A stretch of DNA of 64,000 nt from Paracoccaceae bacterium (GCA_013214575.1 JABSSD010000082.1:30665-94664); one strand, 5' to 3'; counted from the first letter of the stretch, positions 50,548 through 61,178 are shown. Translations and numbers: made by a program. Notes: generated by a model from the letters alone, not told the origin.

Positions 50548-52175
50548 TGGCAATCACCTCTGCTAACCAGCTGGAACTCTTGCAGACCGCCGAAGCGGTG
50601 GCGCGCGAGAAGATGATCGACCCCAGCCTGGTTGTCGATGCGATGGAAGAAAGCCTCGCCCGAGCCGCCAAAAGCCGCTACGGCAGCGAGATGGACATTC
50701 GGGTGGCGATCGACCGCAAGACCGGCAAAGCCACCTTTACCCGGGTGCGCACAGTGGTTGAGGACGACGAGCTGGAAAACTACCAGTCCGAGTTCACCCT
50801 TGAGCAGGCCAAGCAATATATGGCGGAACCCGCCGTTGGCGACACCTACGTCGAGGAAGTGCCGCCGGTCGAAATGGGCCGGATCGCGGCGCAGTCGGCT
50901 AAGCAGGTGATCCTGCAGCGGGTGCGCGAAGCGGAACGTGATCGCCAGTTCGAAGAATTCAAGGATCGGGCCGGCACCATTATCAATGGTCTGGTCAAAC
51001 GCGAAGAATATGGCAACGTGATCGTTGACGTTGGTGCGGGCGAAGCCATCCTGCGCCGCAACGAGAAAATCGGCCGCGAGAGCTATCGCCCGAATGATCG
51101 GATCCGCTGTTACATCAAAGACGTGCGCCGTGAGCAGCGCGGACCGCAGATCTTCCTGTCGCGGACCGCTCCTGAATTCATGGCCGAATTGTTCAAGATG
51201 GAAGTGCCGGAAATCTATGACGGCATCATCGAGATTAAGGCTGTGGCCCGGGACCCCGGCTCGCGCGCCAAAATTGCGGTGATCTCTTATGACGGGTCGA
51301 TTGACCCGGTTGGCGCCTGTGTTGGTATGCGCGGTTCGCGGGTGCAGGCCGTGGTCAACGAGTTGCAGGGTGAAAAGATCGACATCATCCCGTGGAACGA
51401 AGATCAGCCGACATTCCTGGTCAATGCGTTGCAGCCCGCCGAGGTTTCCAAGGTTGTGCTGGACGAAGAAGCCGGCAAGATCGAAGTTGTGGTGCCCGAA
51501 GAGCAGCTGAGCCTGGCGATTGGTCGCCGTGGCCAGAACGTGCGGCTGGCGTCGCAGCTGACCGGGCTTGATATCGACATCATGACCGAAGAAGAAGAAA
51601 GCTCCCGCCGCCAGAAGGAATTCGAGAGCCGCACCAAGCTGTTCATGGAAGTTCTGGATCTGGATGAATTCTTTGCCCAGCTGCTGGTCTCCGAAGGCTT
51701 CACTAGCCTCGAAGAGGTGGCCTATGTCGAGCTGGATGAACTGGTGGTGATTGACGGTGTCGATGAAAGCACCGCGTCCGAACTGCAGGCCCGCGCCCGC
51801 GACAATATCGAGGCGCAAGCCAATGCCGCTATCGAAGCGGCCCGCGCCTTAGGTGTCGAGGACAGCCTGATCAATTTCGAAGGTCTGACACCACAGATGG
51901 TGGAAGCCCTGGCGAAAGACGGCGTGAAAACGCTGGAAGACTTCGCCACCTGCGCCGATTGGGAGCTGGCCGGTGGCTGGACCACCGAAAATGGCGAACG
52001 AATCAAGGATGACGGCATCCTCGAGCCCTTTGAAATGCCGCTTGAGGAGGCACAGAAACTTGTAATGACCGCCCGCATCTTGCTGGGCTGGGTGGATCCT
52101 GCCGATCTGGAGCCAGATGCAGTTGGTTCTGAAGGTACAGACGAAGATGAGCAACAATCGGAGGCCGAGGCCTGA
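50547..52175 (+). CDS. nusA: Transcription termination/antitermination factor NusA
   Basis: RNA polymerase-associated factor. The 542 residues comprise an N-terminal RNAP-binding domain (about 1-130), an S1 domain with VIVDVGAGEAILRRNEKI, two KH domains with GACVGMRGSRVQAVVNELQGEKIDI and LAIGRRGQNVRLASQLTG, and two C-terminal helix-hairpin repeats (FAQLLVSEGFTSLEEVAYV; ALAKDGVKTLEDFA) plus an acidic tail. This is the longer form found in alphaproteobacteria. It lies in the rimP-nusA-ylxR-infB operon. Confidence 0.97.
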   Translation: MAITSANQLELLQTAEAVAREKMIDPSLVVDAMEESLARAAKSRYGSEMDIRVAIDRKTGKATFTRVRTVVEDDELENYQSEFTLEQAKQYMAEPAVGDTYVEEVPPVEMGRIAAQSAKQVILQRVREAERDRQFEEFKDRAGTIINGLVKREEYGNVIVDVGAGEAILRRNEKIGRESYRPNDRIRCYIKDVRREQRGPQIFLSRTAPEFMAELFKMEVPEIYDGIIEIKAVARDPGSRAKIAVISYDGSIDPVGACVGMRGSRVQAVVNELQGEKIDIIPWNEDQPTFLVNALQPAEVSKVVLDEEAGKIEVVVPEEQLSLAIGRRGQNVRLASQLTGLDIDIMTEEEESSRRQKEFESRTKLFMEVLDLDEFFAQLLVSEGFTSLEEVAYVELDELVVIDGVDESTASELQARARDNIEAQANAAIEAARALGVEDSLINFEGLTPQMVEALAKDGVKTLEDFATCADWELAGGWTTENGERIKDDGILEPFEMPLEEAQKLVMTARILLGWVDPADLEPDAVGSEGTDEDEQQSEAEA

Positions 52176-52198
52176 TCTCAGGCCTCGAGTGATTGAAC

Positions 52199-52819
52199 AT
52201 GGGTGGCGGTAGCAACTCAACGGACCTGAGTGACGGTCCAGATCGCAAGTGTCTTGCCACGGGTGAGGTGCAACCGAAATACGGATTGGTGCGTTTTGTC
52301 ATCGGTCCGGATGGGCAGGTTGTTGCGGATATCATGGGGAAACTGCCCGGTCGTGGGGTCTATGTGACCGCCGAGCGGGAAGCTCTTGAAATTGCGGTAA
52401 AGAAAAAACTCTTTTCCCGCGGCTTCAAGACCCAGGTGACAATGCCTGACGGGCTGGTTGATGAGGTGGAGCGACAGATTTTGCGCCGCCTGATCGAGCT
52501 GCTAAGTCTGGCACGGAAATCGGGGGCAGCAGTTGGTGGCTATGAAAAAGTCAAAGGCTGGCTGTCCAAAGAAGAGGCCCAGGTGCTGATACAGGCAATT
52601 GATGGGTCGGGGCGTGGTAAGTCAAAACTAAGCACGCCCCACAACGGTAGCTATATTGGCTGCCTGACCGCAGATGAGCTAGGCATGGCCTTTGGGCGTC
52701 AAACTGTGATACATGCGGCGCTTGCCTCTGGTGGACTCAGCAAACGTGTTGTAGAGGAAGCGCAGCGATTACAGGGCATGCGTAAAACGGTGGGCGGCAC
52801 GGGCCGCACAGAAGGATAA
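52199..52819 (+). CDS. YlxR (DUF448) RNA-binding protein with L7Ae-like C-terminal part
   Basis: A 206-residue protein from ATG 52199. Residues 12-95 form a YlxR/DUF448 domain ([38 protein letters not shown]). The remaining segment [22 protein letters not shown] has an L7Ae-like pattern, a common alphaproteobacterial fusion. A TTG two codons upstream is an alternative start. YlxR proteins bind RNA and may influence RNase P or translation. It lies between nusA and infB, the conserved place for this gene. Confidence 0.9.
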   Translation: MGGGSNSTDLSDGPDRKCLATGEVQPKYGLVRFVIGPDGQVVADIMGKLPGRGVYVTAEREALEIAVKKKLFSRGFKTQVTMPDGLVDEVERQILRRLIELLSLARKSGAAVGGYEKVKGWLSKEEAQVLIQAIDGSGRGKSKLSTPHNGSYIGCLTADELGMAFGRQTVIHAALASGGLSKRVVEEAQRLQGMRKTVGGTGRTEG

Positions 52820-52827
52820 GTATCTTA

Positions 52828-55311
52828 ATGAGCGATAGTGACGGCAAAAAGACTTTGGGTCTTCGTGGTGGGTCCCGGCCCGGGAACGTGAAACAGAGTT
52901 TCAGCCATGGTCGGACCAAGAATGTCGTAGTGGAAACCAAGCGCAAGCGCGTTGTGGTCCCGAAGCCGGGTGCCGGCCGAGATGGCGCCAGCGCTACGAT
53001 TGTTGGCGATCCATCGCGACGGCCTGCTGGAATAACCGACAACGAAATGGCACGCCGGATGAAGGCGCTGCAAATTGCGCGCGCCCGGGAAGCGGAAGAC
53101 ACCGCCAAGCGTGCTGCTGAGGAAAAAGAACGCGAAGAAAGCCGCACGCGTCGTCGTGCGGAAATGGAACAAAAAGAAAAAGATCTACGCGAAGCTGAAG
53201 AGCGCGCTAAGGCCAAGGTCGAAGACGCTGAGCGCAAAAAGCGCGAAGCCGAAGTGGCGGCCGAACGTGCTGCGGTTGTTCCTGATGAGAAAAAGCCTGC
53301 CAGTTCTGCACCGCGCACTGCGAATTTTGGTAAGCCTGCCCCTGCGGCCACTCCGCGCAAATCAGACCGTGAGCGCGATCAACGCCAGAACCGTGGAAAA
53401 GGCCCGACCGACAGCCGTCGCTCAGGCAAGCTGACATTGGGTCAGGCCACGGGTGGTGCCGGCAATCGTCACCGTTCAATGGCCTCGATGAAGCGCAAGC
53501 AAGAACGCGCCCGCCAAAAAGCCATGGGTACGGTCGAGCGCGAAAAGGTATTCCGCGAAGTTCAGCTGCCTGAGGCCATTGTGGTGTCAGAGCTGGCGAT
53601 CCGGATGGCAGAACGTGTTGGTGACGTTGTTAAATCACTGATGAACATGGGTCTGATGGTTACTCAGAACGAAACCATTGACGCCGATACTGCGGAACTG
53701 ATCATTGAGGAATTCGGCCACAAGATGGTTCGGGTTTCGGACGCCGACGTCGAAGATGTGATCAATGAAGTCGAAGACAAAGACGAAGATCTGAAGCCGC
53801 GGCCGCCGGTGGTGACCATCATGGGCCACGTTGACCACGGTAAAACCTCGATCCTGGATGCGATCCGCGATGCGCGTGTTGTGGCCGGCGAGGCGGGGGG
53901 TATCACCCAGCATATCGGTGCCTATCAGGTTGAAACCAAAGACGGTTCGATCATTAGCTTCCTGGATACTCCGGGTCACGCGGCGTTCACCTCGATGCGC
54001 TCACGTGGTGCGGATGTAACGGACATCGTGATCTTGGTGGTGGCTGCGGATGACGCGGTGATGCCGCAGACCGTCGAAGCCATCAACCACGCCAAGGCCG
54101 CCAACGTGCCGATGATTATTGCCATCAACAAGATCGACAAACCGGCCGCCGACCCGATGAAAGTGCGCACCGATCTGTTGCAGCACTCTGTCATCGTGGA
54201 AGCAATGTCTGGTGATGTTCAGGACGTCGAAGTCTCGGCAGTCACCGGTCAGGGTCTGGATCAACTGCTGGAAGCCATCGCGCTGCAGGCGGAAATCCTG
54301 GAACTGAAAGCCAACCCCGATCGGGCCGCCCAAGGCGCCGTGATCGAGGCTCAGCTGGATGTTGGCCGTGGTCCCGTTGCCACCGTTCTGGTGCAACACG
54401 GTACCCTGCGTCAGGGCGATATCTTTGTGGTGGGCGAGCAGTACGGTAAGGTCCGTGCGCTGATCAACGACAAGGGCGAGCGGATCAAAGAAGCCGGTCC
54501 TTCGGTGCCTGTTGAGGTCCTGGGTCTGAACGGCACCCCCGAAGCGGGCGACGTGCTGAACGTGACCGAGACCGAAGCGCAGGCGCGTGAGATTGCGGAA
54601 TATCGGGCTCAGGCGGCGAAAGACAAACGCGCTGCCGCTGGTGCCGCGACCACGCTGGAACAGCTGATGGCCAAGGCCAAGGATGACGAAAACGTCTCTG
54701 AGCTGCCCATTCTGGTCAAAGCAGACGTGCAGGGTTCGGCCGAAGCAATCGTTCAGGCGATGGCCAAGATCGGCAACGACGAAGTGCGGGTGCGGGTTCT
54801 GCACTCGGGCGTTGGCGCCATCACCGAAACCGATATCGGCCTCGCCGAAGCATCGGGTGCGCCAGTGTTTGGCTTTAACGTCCGGGCCAATACGTCGGCC
54901 CGGAACACGGCCAACCAAAAAGGCGTGGAGATCCGTTACTACTCGGTGATCTATGACCTGGTCGACGATGTGAAAGCGGCCGCCTCTGGCCTGCTGAGCG
55001 ACGAAATCCGCGAGAACTTTATCGGTTACGCGACTATCAAAGAGGTGTTCAAGGTTACCGGCATCGGCAAAGTCGCTGGTTGTCTGGTTACCGAAGGTAT
55101 TGCCCGTCGTTCGGCCGGTGTGCGTCTGCTGCGTGACAACGTGGTGATCCATGAGGGCAACCTGAAGACTCTGAAGCGCTTTAAGGACGAAGTGCCTGAA
55201 GTTCAGTCTGGTCAGGAATGTGGCATGGCGTTTGAGAACTACGACGATGTTCGCCCCGGCGATGTCATCGAGATCTTCGAACGCGAAGAGGTCACCCGAA
55301 CATTGGCCTAA
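52828..55311 (+). CDS. infB: Translation initiation factor IF-2
   Basis: Ribosomal GTPase that places initiator tRNA. The 827 residues have a highly charged N-terminal region (about 60-200, rich in R, E and A, mostly coiled), the IF2-N helical domain, and the GTPase with GHVDHGKTS (about 332), DTPGHAAF and NKIDKP, followed by beta-barrel and C2 domains ending [12 protein letters not shown]. rbfA and truB, which often follow, are not here; a strong terminator lies 30 nt after the stop. The operon thus ends at infB in this genome. Confidence 0.97.
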   Translation: MSDSDGKKTLGLRGGSRPGNVKQSFSHGRTKNVVVETKRKRVVVPKPGAGRDGASATIVGDPSRRPAGITDNEMARRMKALQIARAREAEDTAKRAAEEKEREESRTRRRAEMEQKEKDLREAEERAKAKVEDAERKKREAEVAAERAAVVPDEKKPASSAPRTANFGKPAPAATPRKSDRERDQRQNRGKGPTDSRRSGKLTLGQATGGAGNRHRSMASMKRKQERARQKAMGTVEREKVFREVQLPEAIVVSELAIRMAERVGDVVKSLMNMGLMVTQNETIDADTAELIIEEFGHKMVRVSDADVEDVINEVEDKDEDLKPRPPVVTIMGHVDHGKTSILDAIRDARVVAGEAGGITQHIGAYQVETKDGSIISFLDTPGHAAFTSMRSRGADVTDIVILVVAADDAVMPQTVEAINHAKAANVPMIIAINKIDKPAADPMKVRTDLLQHSVIVEAMSGDVQDVEVSAVTGQGLDQLLEAIALQAEILELKANPDRAAQGAVIEAQLDVGRGPVATVLVQHGTLRQGDIFVVGEQYGKVRALINDKGERIKEAGPSVPVEVLGLNGTPEAGDVLNVTETEAQAREIAEYRAQAAKDKRAAAGAATTLEQLMAKAKDDENVSELPILVKADVQGSAEAIVQAMAKIGNDEVRVRVLHSGVGAITETDIGLAEASGAPVFGFNVRANTSARNTANQKGVEIRYYSVIYDLVDDVKAAASGLLSDEIRENFIGYATIKEVFKVTGIGKVAGCLVTEGIARRSAGVRLLRDNVVIHEGNLKTLKRFKDEVPEVQSGQECGMAFENYDDVRPGDVIEIFEREEVTRTLA

Positions 55312-55340
55312 CAGCTGTCTCGCCAGTCAAAATCAAGAAG

Positions 55341-55366
55341 CCCCGGCACTGTGCCGGGGTTTTTTA
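55341..55366 (+). terminator. Intrinsic terminator of rimP-infB operon
   Basis: CCCCGGCAC and GTGCCGGGG form a perfect nine-pair stem with single-base loop region, followed by seven T. It is a textbook intrinsic terminator 30 nt after infB. Confidence 0.92.
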
Positions 55367-55402
55367 TTGGCTGCACATAAATTTATTGACCGCACATAAA
55401 AA

Positions 55403-55424
55403 AGGACTGCCAAAGGGCAGTCCT
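55403..55424 (-). terminator. Intrinsic terminator of the 44-aa gene
   Basis: AGGACTGCC and GGCAGTCCT form a perfect nine-pair stem around AAAG. On the minus strand it is followed by a run of T. It lies 31 nt beyond the stop of the small leftward gene. Confidence 0.88.
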
Positions 55425-55454
55425 CATTCATTTGGTCCGTGAGTATTAGAAATC

Positions 55455-55589
55455 CTAGGCCGCAACTTTGACCGGATATCCCTCAAACACTTGTTGTCCG
55501 ACCTTCACGGCGATCCGGCCATCCGGAAGCGCGCGAACATAGGTTCCCTGCACTGAAACACAGCTGCCCATAATGATAGTCCGAAGCAT
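55455..55589 (-). CDS. Conserved 44-residue small protein
   Basis: ATG at 55589 follows GGAGG (55596-55600 region on the plus strand) and encodes 44 residues, starting MLRTIIMGSCVSVQGTYVRA, then LPDGRIAVKVGQQVFEGYPVKVAA and a TAG stop. I recall near-identical small proteins in Roseobacter genomes, sometimes mislabelled as an initiation factor fragment. A strong ribosome site and an excellent terminator support a real gene. The pattern of short beta strands suggests a compact fold; function is unknown. Confidence 0.75.
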   Translation of the reverse strand: MLRTIIMGSCVSVQGTYVRALPDGRIAVKVGQQVFEGYPVKVAA

Positions 55590-55626
55590 GTCATATCCTC
55601 CCCAAAGGAATTTCACTGATGGAGTT

Positions 55627-55640
55627 TAACCTTGGTTAAC
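55627..55640. promoter_or_regulatory. Palindrome in promoter area of the 44-aa gene
   Basis: TTAACC-TT-GGTTAA is a perfect inverted repeat, 40-55 bp upstream of the small gene start. The 14-mer TAACCTTGGTTAAC occurs again at 1261-1274 in the proposed origin. It is similar to TTAA-spaced CtrA-type sites but spacing is 6 rather than the usual 7. Confidence 0.35.
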
Positions 55641-55769
55641 GGTAATTTGACACAGCAAAACTTAACAAAACGTTCATAAAAGCCAAGATTTCGCCGTAAT
55701 CTTCCGTAAATAGTAAAACTATTCAGCCTGAGCGTGATCGAGGCAAATAAAGCTTCGTTAAAGGTGGAA

Positions 55770-56168
55770 TCAAAGCCAGTCCCGAAGGATTGGGATAAGT
55801 GGGATGTCGGCGGCAGGCATCGGGTAATTGCGCAGATCCTTCGCCCGGACCCATTTCAGGGTCTGGCCTTCTCGCGGCTGCGGGATGCCTTGCCATTTGC
55901 GGCAGGCAAAGAGGGGCATCAGCAAGTGGAAATCATCGTAGCTGTGGCTGGCAAAGGTCAGCGGTGCCAGGCACGAGGACCAGGTATTGATCCCCAGTTC
56001 CTCTTCCAGTTCCCGGATAAGCGCGATCTCGGGTGTCTCTCCGGGTTCAACCTTGCCGCCGGGGAATTCCCACAGACCCGCCATGGATTTTCCCGGCGGA
56101 CGTTGCGCCAGCAACACCCGGCCTTCGACGTCAATCAGCGCGACGGCGGAAACAAGCAGGGTCTTCAA
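55770..56168 (-). CDS. mutT: MutT-type 8-oxo-dGTP diphosphatase
   Basis: A 132-residue Nudix protein starting at TTG 56168, whose codon overlaps the argJ stop (TTGA). The chain begins KTLLVSAVALIDVEGRVLLAQRPPGKSMAGLWEFPGG. The Nudix box GGKVEPGETPEIALIRELEEELGI is canonical and the size matches MutT. A longer frame to 56222 is inside argJ and rejected. It follows argJ and the parvulin gene in one leftward operon. Confidence 0.9.
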   Translation of the reverse strand: MKTLLVSAVALIDVEGRVLLAQRPPGKSMAGLWEFPGGKVEPGETPEIALIRELEEELGINTWSSCLAPLTFASHSYDDFHLLMPLFACRKWQGIPQPREGQTLKWVRAKDLRNYPMPAADIPLIPILRDWL

Positions 56169-57391
56169 GATCTGTAATCCGCGTTGATCTGGATATAACC
56201 GTGGGTCAGATCGCAGGTCCACACCGTGGCCTGGCCGGCTCCAAGGCCCAGATCCACCTTGATGGTAATCTCGTCCTGTTTCATCAGAGCGGCCGCCTCT
56301 TCTTCGCGGTAGCTGGGCGAAACCCAGCCTTTTTCGGCGACAAGAACATCGCCAAAGGAGATCGACAGCAGATCCCGGTCGGCGTCAGCTCCGGATTTGC
56401 CAATGGCCATAACGATACGGCCCCAGTTGGGATCTTCACCGGCAAGTGCCGTTTTGACCAGCGGTGAATTGGCGATAGCCAGCCCGTGGATCTTGGCATC
56501 ACCATCGGATGCCGCCCCGGTGATCTGAATTTCAACAAATTTTGTCGCGCCTTCGCCATCCCTTACCACCTGATGCGCCAGATCCAGCATCACTGTCTCC
56601 AGGGCAGATGCAAAACCGGCATTGCCAGTGGCGTCAACGTTCGCGGCACCGGTTGCGCAGAGCATAAGGCTGTCCGAGGTCGAGGTGTCGCTGTCGACGG
56701 TGATACAGTTGAAGGTGCGGTTGCAGATCGTCGTCAGCAGGGCCTGGAGGGCGCTTTGCTCGACCTGTGCGTCGGTAAAGATATAGACCAGCATGGTGGC
56801 CATATCCGGCGCGATCATGCCCGATCCCTTGGCGATGCCGGCAATGGAAACCGTCTGCCCGTCAATTTCAACCTGAGCTGAGGCGCCCTTGGCGAAAGTG
56901 TCCGTTGTCATGATGGCTTCGGCAGCATCTTTGATCCGGGTCTCGGACAGCCCCTCCGCCAGTTCGCTGACTTTTGCAACGATACGATCATGTGGCAGTG
57001 GCTCGCCGATAACGCCGGTAGAGGCGGTGAAAACACGGGCTTCGGGCAGGGCAGTCACCGCGGCAACAGCGCTGATGATCTGCTCTACCGAGGTCTGACC
57101 GAAGTGGCCGGTAAAGGCGTTGGAGTTTCCCGAGTTGACCAGGATGGCGGCGCCATCGGAGCAGTCGCCTGCCAATTTTGCCTGACAATCACGCACCGGG
57201 GCTGACCGGGTCAACGACTGGGTGAAGACACCGGCAACGGTGGTCCCGGGGGCCAACAGAGCCAGCATCACATCGGCGCGGTTTTGATATTTTACCCCGG
57301 CTGCAACCGAAGCAAACCGGACGCCGCCGACAATGGGCATGTCGGGAAAGCTGGCGGGGGCCAGCGGAGAGGGTGACAGCGACTGCGCCAT
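56165..57391 (-). CDS. argJ: Bifunctional ornithine acetyltransferase ArgJ
   Basis: Transfers acetyl from N-acetylornithine to glutamate in the cyclic arginine pathway. The 408-residue precursor has the auto-cleavage motif MIAPDMATML, with the nucleophile Thr near residue 200, separating alpha and beta chains. DCQAKLAGDCSDG-type and SNAFTGHFG N-terminal segments and the C-terminal NPNWGRI-like stretch (EDPNWGRIVMAIGKSG) agree. It begins 2 nt after the parvulin stop. Confidence 0.96.
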   Translation of the reverse strand: MAQSLSPSPLAPASFPDMPIVGGVRFASVAAGVKYQNRADVMLALLAPGTTVAGVFTQSLTRSAPVRDCQAKLAGDCSDGAAILVNSGNSNAFTGHFGQTSVEQIISAVAAVTALPEARVFTASTGVIGEPLPHDRIVAKVSELAEGLSETRIKDAAEAIMTTDTFAKGASAQVEIDGQTVSIAGIAKGSGMIAPDMATMLVYIFTDAQVEQSALQALLTTICNRTFNCITVDSDTSTSDSLMLCATGAANVDATGNAGFASALETVMLDLAHQVVRDGEGATKFVEIQITGAASDGDAKIHGLAIANSPLVKTALAGEDPNWGRIVMAIGKSGADADRDLLSISFGDVLVAEKGWVSPSYREEEAAALMKQDEITIKVDLGLGAGQATVWTCDLTHGYIQINADYRS

Positions 57392-57393
57392 GG

Positions 57394-58245
57394 TCAGTTC
57401 CTTACCAGTTCAATATTCTGCAAAATACTGGGGTCCAGATCTTCGAGCAAAGGCCGCTCTATGGTGGCCGATGCGGTCAGTTCCGAGACCCGCGCCTCGA
57501 CGGCCTGGTTGCGCAGTTTGGTCGCCAGTTCCTCCCGCACGGTCTCAAATTCAGGTGCGGCGGATTTGCGGCGTTCGTTCAGAATGATCACATGCCAGCC
57601 AAATTGGGTCTGGACGGGCGCCGAGATTTCCCCCGAACTAAGGGTCAGGACCGCCGCTTCGAATTCCGGCACCATGCGGCCCTTGGTGAACCAGCCCAAA
57701 GATCCACCGCTTGGGCCAGATGGACCCGTTGATCTTTCTTTGGCCAAAGTCGCAAAATCAGCGCCGGCGTCCAGTTCGACCCGCACGGCGCGCGCCTCTT
57801 CCTCGGTCTCCAGCAGGATATGGGAGGCATTGAATTCGTCGCCGCCATCGCCTTCGGAATAGGCCTCCTCATAGGCGGCCAGCAGATCTTCTTCGGTGGA
57901 GGCCATCTCCATCACGGATTCGATCACATCAGCTGCCAGCAATGAGCGCTTTTCATTTTCAAGAGAAAGCTGAACGTAATGCGGAACCTCGCCATGCAGC
58001 GCCTGCTTTAGCGCCGTTTGTTGGATCAATTGATCCAAAATCGCATTGTACAATACATCCGCAGGCAACTGCTGATACTGGGCTGGCAGCACAGAACGGG
58101 ACAGGATCATATGACCAATGGTGATCTCTTCGCCGTTCACAATAGCAACAACAGTATTGGCATGTGGGGCAGCTACTGCGGGCAGCGGTAAGACCAGCAA
58201 GGCGGCCAGCGCCACACGAGGCAAAAAAGTGAGACCTTTACGCAT
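57394..58245 (-). CDS. Periplasmic parvulin-type peptidyl-prolyl isomerase
   Basis: A 283-residue exported foldase. The N-terminus MRKGLTFLPRVALAALLVLPLPAVAAPHA is a signal peptide. An N-terminal SurA-like helical segment (about 30-130) precedes a rotamase domain at about 135-230 with ASHILLETEEEARAV and FGWHVIILNERR. It heads a leftward operon with argJ and mutT, and is divergent from secA, giving an export-related neighbour. Confidence 0.92.
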   Translation of the reverse strand: MRKGLTFLPRVALAALLVLPLPAVAAPHANTVVAIVNGEEITIGHMILSRSVLPAQYQQLPADVLYNAILDQLIQQTALKQALHGEVPHYVQLSLENEKRSLLAADVIESVMEMASTEEDLLAAYEEAYSEGDGGDEFNASHILLETEEEARAVRVELDAGADFATLAKERSTGPSGPSGGSLGWFTKGRMVPEFEAAVLTLSSGEISAPVQTQFGWHVIILNERRKSAAPEFETVREELATKLRNQAVEARVSELTASATIERPLLEDLDPSILQNIELVRN

Positions 58246-58284
58246 TCGATTCTTCCTATTTTGTTACCGTAAACGGGCATGGCG

Positions 58285-58313
58285 TTGACACTGTATACCC
58301 TGCCGCTTACATC
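58285..58313 (+). promoter_or_regulatory. Sigma70-type promoter upstream of secA
   Basis: TTGACA (58285-58290) and TACATC (58308-58313) are separated by exactly 17 bp. The proposed leader of about 105 nt includes a long-range TGGCAGG/CCTGCCA pairing near 58327-58400. Confidence 0.6.
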
Positions 58314-58423
58314 CCGTAGTGGCCCGTGGCAGGACCGTCATTCACACCCGTGTCTATGGGTTGTGAGCTGAGCGGGCAACCCTGCCAAATATTAGGGGCC
58401 AAGACAGGATCGTTGGAGAGCAA

Positions 58424-61117
58424 ATGCTGGGTATCGGAACAATCGCCAAAAAGGTTTTCGGGACACCGAATGACCGCAAAATAAAGGCGACAAAGCCGCT
58501 GGTCGAAAAGATCAACGCGCTTGAACCCGAGTTTGAGAAGCTCAGCGACGACGGGCTGAAGGACAAGACCAAAGAGCTGCGCCAACGCGCGCTGGATGGC
58601 ACCTCGCTGGACGATCTGCTGCCCGAGGCCTTTGCCAATGCACGCGAGGCCGCCAAGCGGGCCCTGGGCCTGCGCGCCTTTGACACCCAGTTGATGGGTG
58701 GCATTTTCCTGCATCAGGGCAGTATTTCCGAGATGAAGACCGGTGAGGGTAAAACCCTTGTGGCGACGCTGCCGGCCTATCTCAATGCGCTGACCGGCAA
58801 GGGTGTGCATATCGTGACCGTCAACGAATACCTGGCCAAGCGGGATTCGGAGTGGATGGGCAAAGTGTTCGCTCAACTCGGCATGACCACCGGGGTGATC
58901 TGGTCCAATATGCCCGAGGCTGAAAAGAAGGCCGCCTACGAAGCTGACATCACCTATGCCACCAACAACGAGCTGGGTTTCGACTATCTGCGCGACAATA
59001 TGAAGTCAGAACTGAATCAGTTGTTCCAGAAACATCACAACTTTGCGATTGTTGATGAAGTTGACAGTATCCTGATCGATGAGGCGCGTACCCCGCTGAT
59101 CATTTCCGGCCCGGCCGAAGATCGCTCGGATTTATACTCCACCATTGATCTGGTGATTCCGCTGCTGAGCGACGAGCATTATGATCTGGACGAAAAAACC
59201 CGTGGTGTGACCTTCACCGACGATGGCAACGACTATCTGGAGCAACAGCTGATGGAGCGCGGTTTGCTGCCTGAAGGTGCCTCGCTGTATGACCCGGAAA
59301 GCACATCGGTGGTGCACCACGTCAACCAGGCTCTGCGCGCGCATAAGCTGTTCCAGCGCGACAAGGACTATATTGTCCGTGATGATGATGTGGTTTTGAT
59401 CGACGAATTCACCGGCCGCATGATGCCCGGGCGTCGTCTGTCCGACGGGTTGCACCAGGCCATCGAGGCCAAGGAAGGCGTCACTATTCAGCCTGAGAAC
59501 ACCACTTTGGCCTCGGTGACATTCCAGAACTATTTCCGCCTCTATGACAAGCTGTCCGGCATGACCGGCACCGCCCTGACCGAGGCCGAGGAATTTGCCG
59601 AGATTTACGGGCTGGCTGTGGTCGAAGTGCCCACCAACAGGCCAATTGCGCGGGTGGACGAAGACGACCGGGTTTATCGCACGGCAGCCGAAAAATATAC
59701 GGCTATGATCGATGAGGCGAAGATCGCAAATGCCAAGGGCCAGCCGGTTCTTTTGGGCACCACCTCAATTGAGAAATCCGAGTTGCTGAGCCAGATGCTG
59801 GAGAAGGAAGGCGTAAAACATAATGTCCTGAACGCGCGCCAGCACGAAAAAGAAGCGCAGATTGTTGCGGATGCAGGCCGCTTTGGCATGGTGACCATTG
59901 CCACCAACATGGCGGGACGAGGCACTGATATTCAGCTTGGCGGCAACGTCGAAATGAAGGTGCTGGAGGTGCTGGCGCAAAACCCGGATGCCGATCCGAC
60001 TGTTCTGCGGGCAGAAGAAGAAGCCCGGCACAAAGACGAAAAGCAAAAGGTGATCGACGCGGGTGGCTTGATCGTGATGGCCTCTGAGCGCCACGAGAGC
60101 CGTCGGATTGACAACCAGCTGCGCGGCCGCTCGGGCCGTCAGGGTGATCCTGGGCTGACCCGGTTCTACCTCAGCCTCGAAGACGACCTGATGCGCATTT
60201 TTGGCTCGGAGCGGCTGGATAAGCTGCTGACCACATTGGGCATGAAAGAGGGCGAGGCGATCATTCACCCCTGGGTGAACAAATCGCTAGAGCGGGCGCA
60301 GGCGAAAGTCGAAGGCCGCAACTTTGATCAGCGTAAGAACGTGTTGAAATTTGACGACGTGATGAACGACCAGCGGAAGGTGATCTTTGGCCAGCGCCGC
60401 GAGATCATGTCAGCGGCGGATCTTTCGGACATCATCAGTGATATGCGTCACGAGGTGATCGACGACCTTCTTGATATCTATATGCCACCCAAAACCTATG
60501 CCGATCAGTGGGATACCGAGGGTCTGCATCAACAGGTCATTGAAAAGCTGGGCATTGATGTGCCGCTGGTTGACTGGGCGGCCGAAGAAGGTGTGGATGA
60601 CGAAGAAATCCGTGAGCGCCTGATCAAGGAAAGCGATGAGCTGATGGCCAAAAAGGCAGTCGCCTTTGGCCCTGAGAACATGCGCAATATCGAAAAACAG
60701 GTATTGTTGCAGGCCATCGATTCAAAATGGCGCGAGCATCTGCTGACTCTGGAGCATCTGCGCTCGGTTGTTGGCTTCCGTGGCTACGCGCAGCGTGATC
60801 CTCTCAACGAATACAAGAACGAGAGCTTCCAATTGTTCGAAAGCATGCTGGACAGCCTGCGGGAAGCCGTCAGCAAGCAGCTGAGCCACATTCGCCCGAT
60901 GAGCGAAGAAGAGCAGCAGAAAATGCTGCATGAGATGGCCGCACGTCAGGCGCAGTTGCAGGGCAGCGCAATCGCGCCCGCGCAAGCGCTGGCAGGGGAC
61001 CCCGCGCCAGGGTTTGTTGAGGATGATCTCTCCACCTGGGGTTCGCCATCACGCAACGATAAATGTCCCTGTGGTTCGGGGCAGAAATTCAAGCATTGTC
61101 ACGGCCGACTGGCCTGA
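58424..61117 (+). CDS. secA: Protein translocase ATPase SecA
   Basis: Motor of the general secretory pathway at the inner membrane. The 897 residues have [20 protein letters not shown] (Walker A), [14 protein letters not shown], the [19 protein letters not shown]alker B/DEVD region, [26 protein letters not shown], and the C-terminal zinc tail [14 protein letters not shown]. The length is standard. A strong promoter and 105-nt leader precede it, and a solid terminator follows. It is divergent from the parvulin gene. Confidence 0.98.
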   Translation: MLGIGTIAKKVFGTPNDRKIKATKPLVEKINALEPEFEKLSDDGLKDKTKELRQRALDGTSLDDLLPEAFANAREAAKRALGLRAFDTQLMGGIFLHQGSISEMKTGEGKTLVATLPAYLNALTGKGVHIVTVNEYLAKRDSEWMGKVFAQLGMTTGVIWSNMPEAEKKAAYEADITYATNNELGFDYLRDNMKSELNQLFQKHHNFAIVDEVDSILIDEARTPLIISGPAEDRSDLYSTIDLVIPLLSDEHYDLDEKTRGVTFTDDGNDYLEQQLMERGLLPEGASLYDPESTSVVHHVNQALRAHKLFQRDKDYIVRDDDVVLIDEFTGRMMPGRRLSDGLHQAIEAKEGVTIQPENTTLASVTFQNYFRLYDKLSGMTGTALTEAEEFAEIYGLAVVEVPTNRPIARVDEDDRVYRTAAEKYTAMIDEAKIANAKGQPVLLGTTSIEKSELLSQMLEKEGVKHNVLNARQHEKEAQIVADAGRFGMVTIATNMAGRGTDIQLGGNVEMKVLEVLAQNPDADPTVLRAEEEARHKDEKQKVIDAGGLIVMASERHESRRIDNQLRGRSGRQGDPGLTRFYLSLEDDLMRIFGSERLDKLLTTLGMKEGEAIIHPWVNKSLERAQAKVEGRNFDQRKNVLKFDDVMNDQRKVIFGQRREIMSAADLSDIISDMRHEVIDDLLDIYMPPKTYADQWDTEGLHQQVIEKLGIDVPLVDWAAEEGVDDEEIRERLIKESDELMAKKAVAFGPENMRNIEKQVLLQAIDSKWREHLLTLEHLRSVVGFRGYAQRDPLNEYKNESFQLFESMLDSLREAVSKQLSHIRPMSEEEQQKMLHEMAARQAQLQGSAIAPAQALAGDPAPGFVEDDLSTWGSPSRNDKCPCGSGQKFKHCHGRLA

Positions 61118-61145
61118 TACGGCCCCCCACAATTGTTCTAGAAGC

Positions 61146-61178
61146 AGCGCCCCTAAATCCCAGGATTTCAGGGGCGCT
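61146..61178 (+). terminator. Terminator of secA
   Basis: AGCGCCCCTAAATCC pairs with GGATTTCAGGGGCGCT around CA with one bulge, followed by GTTTTGTTT. It is a strong intrinsic terminator 28 nt after secA. Confidence 0.88.

Noticed and set aside
50280..51818. 512-codon open frame opposite rimP/nusA
   Set aside because: Crosses two real genes in antisense and lacks protein-like features.
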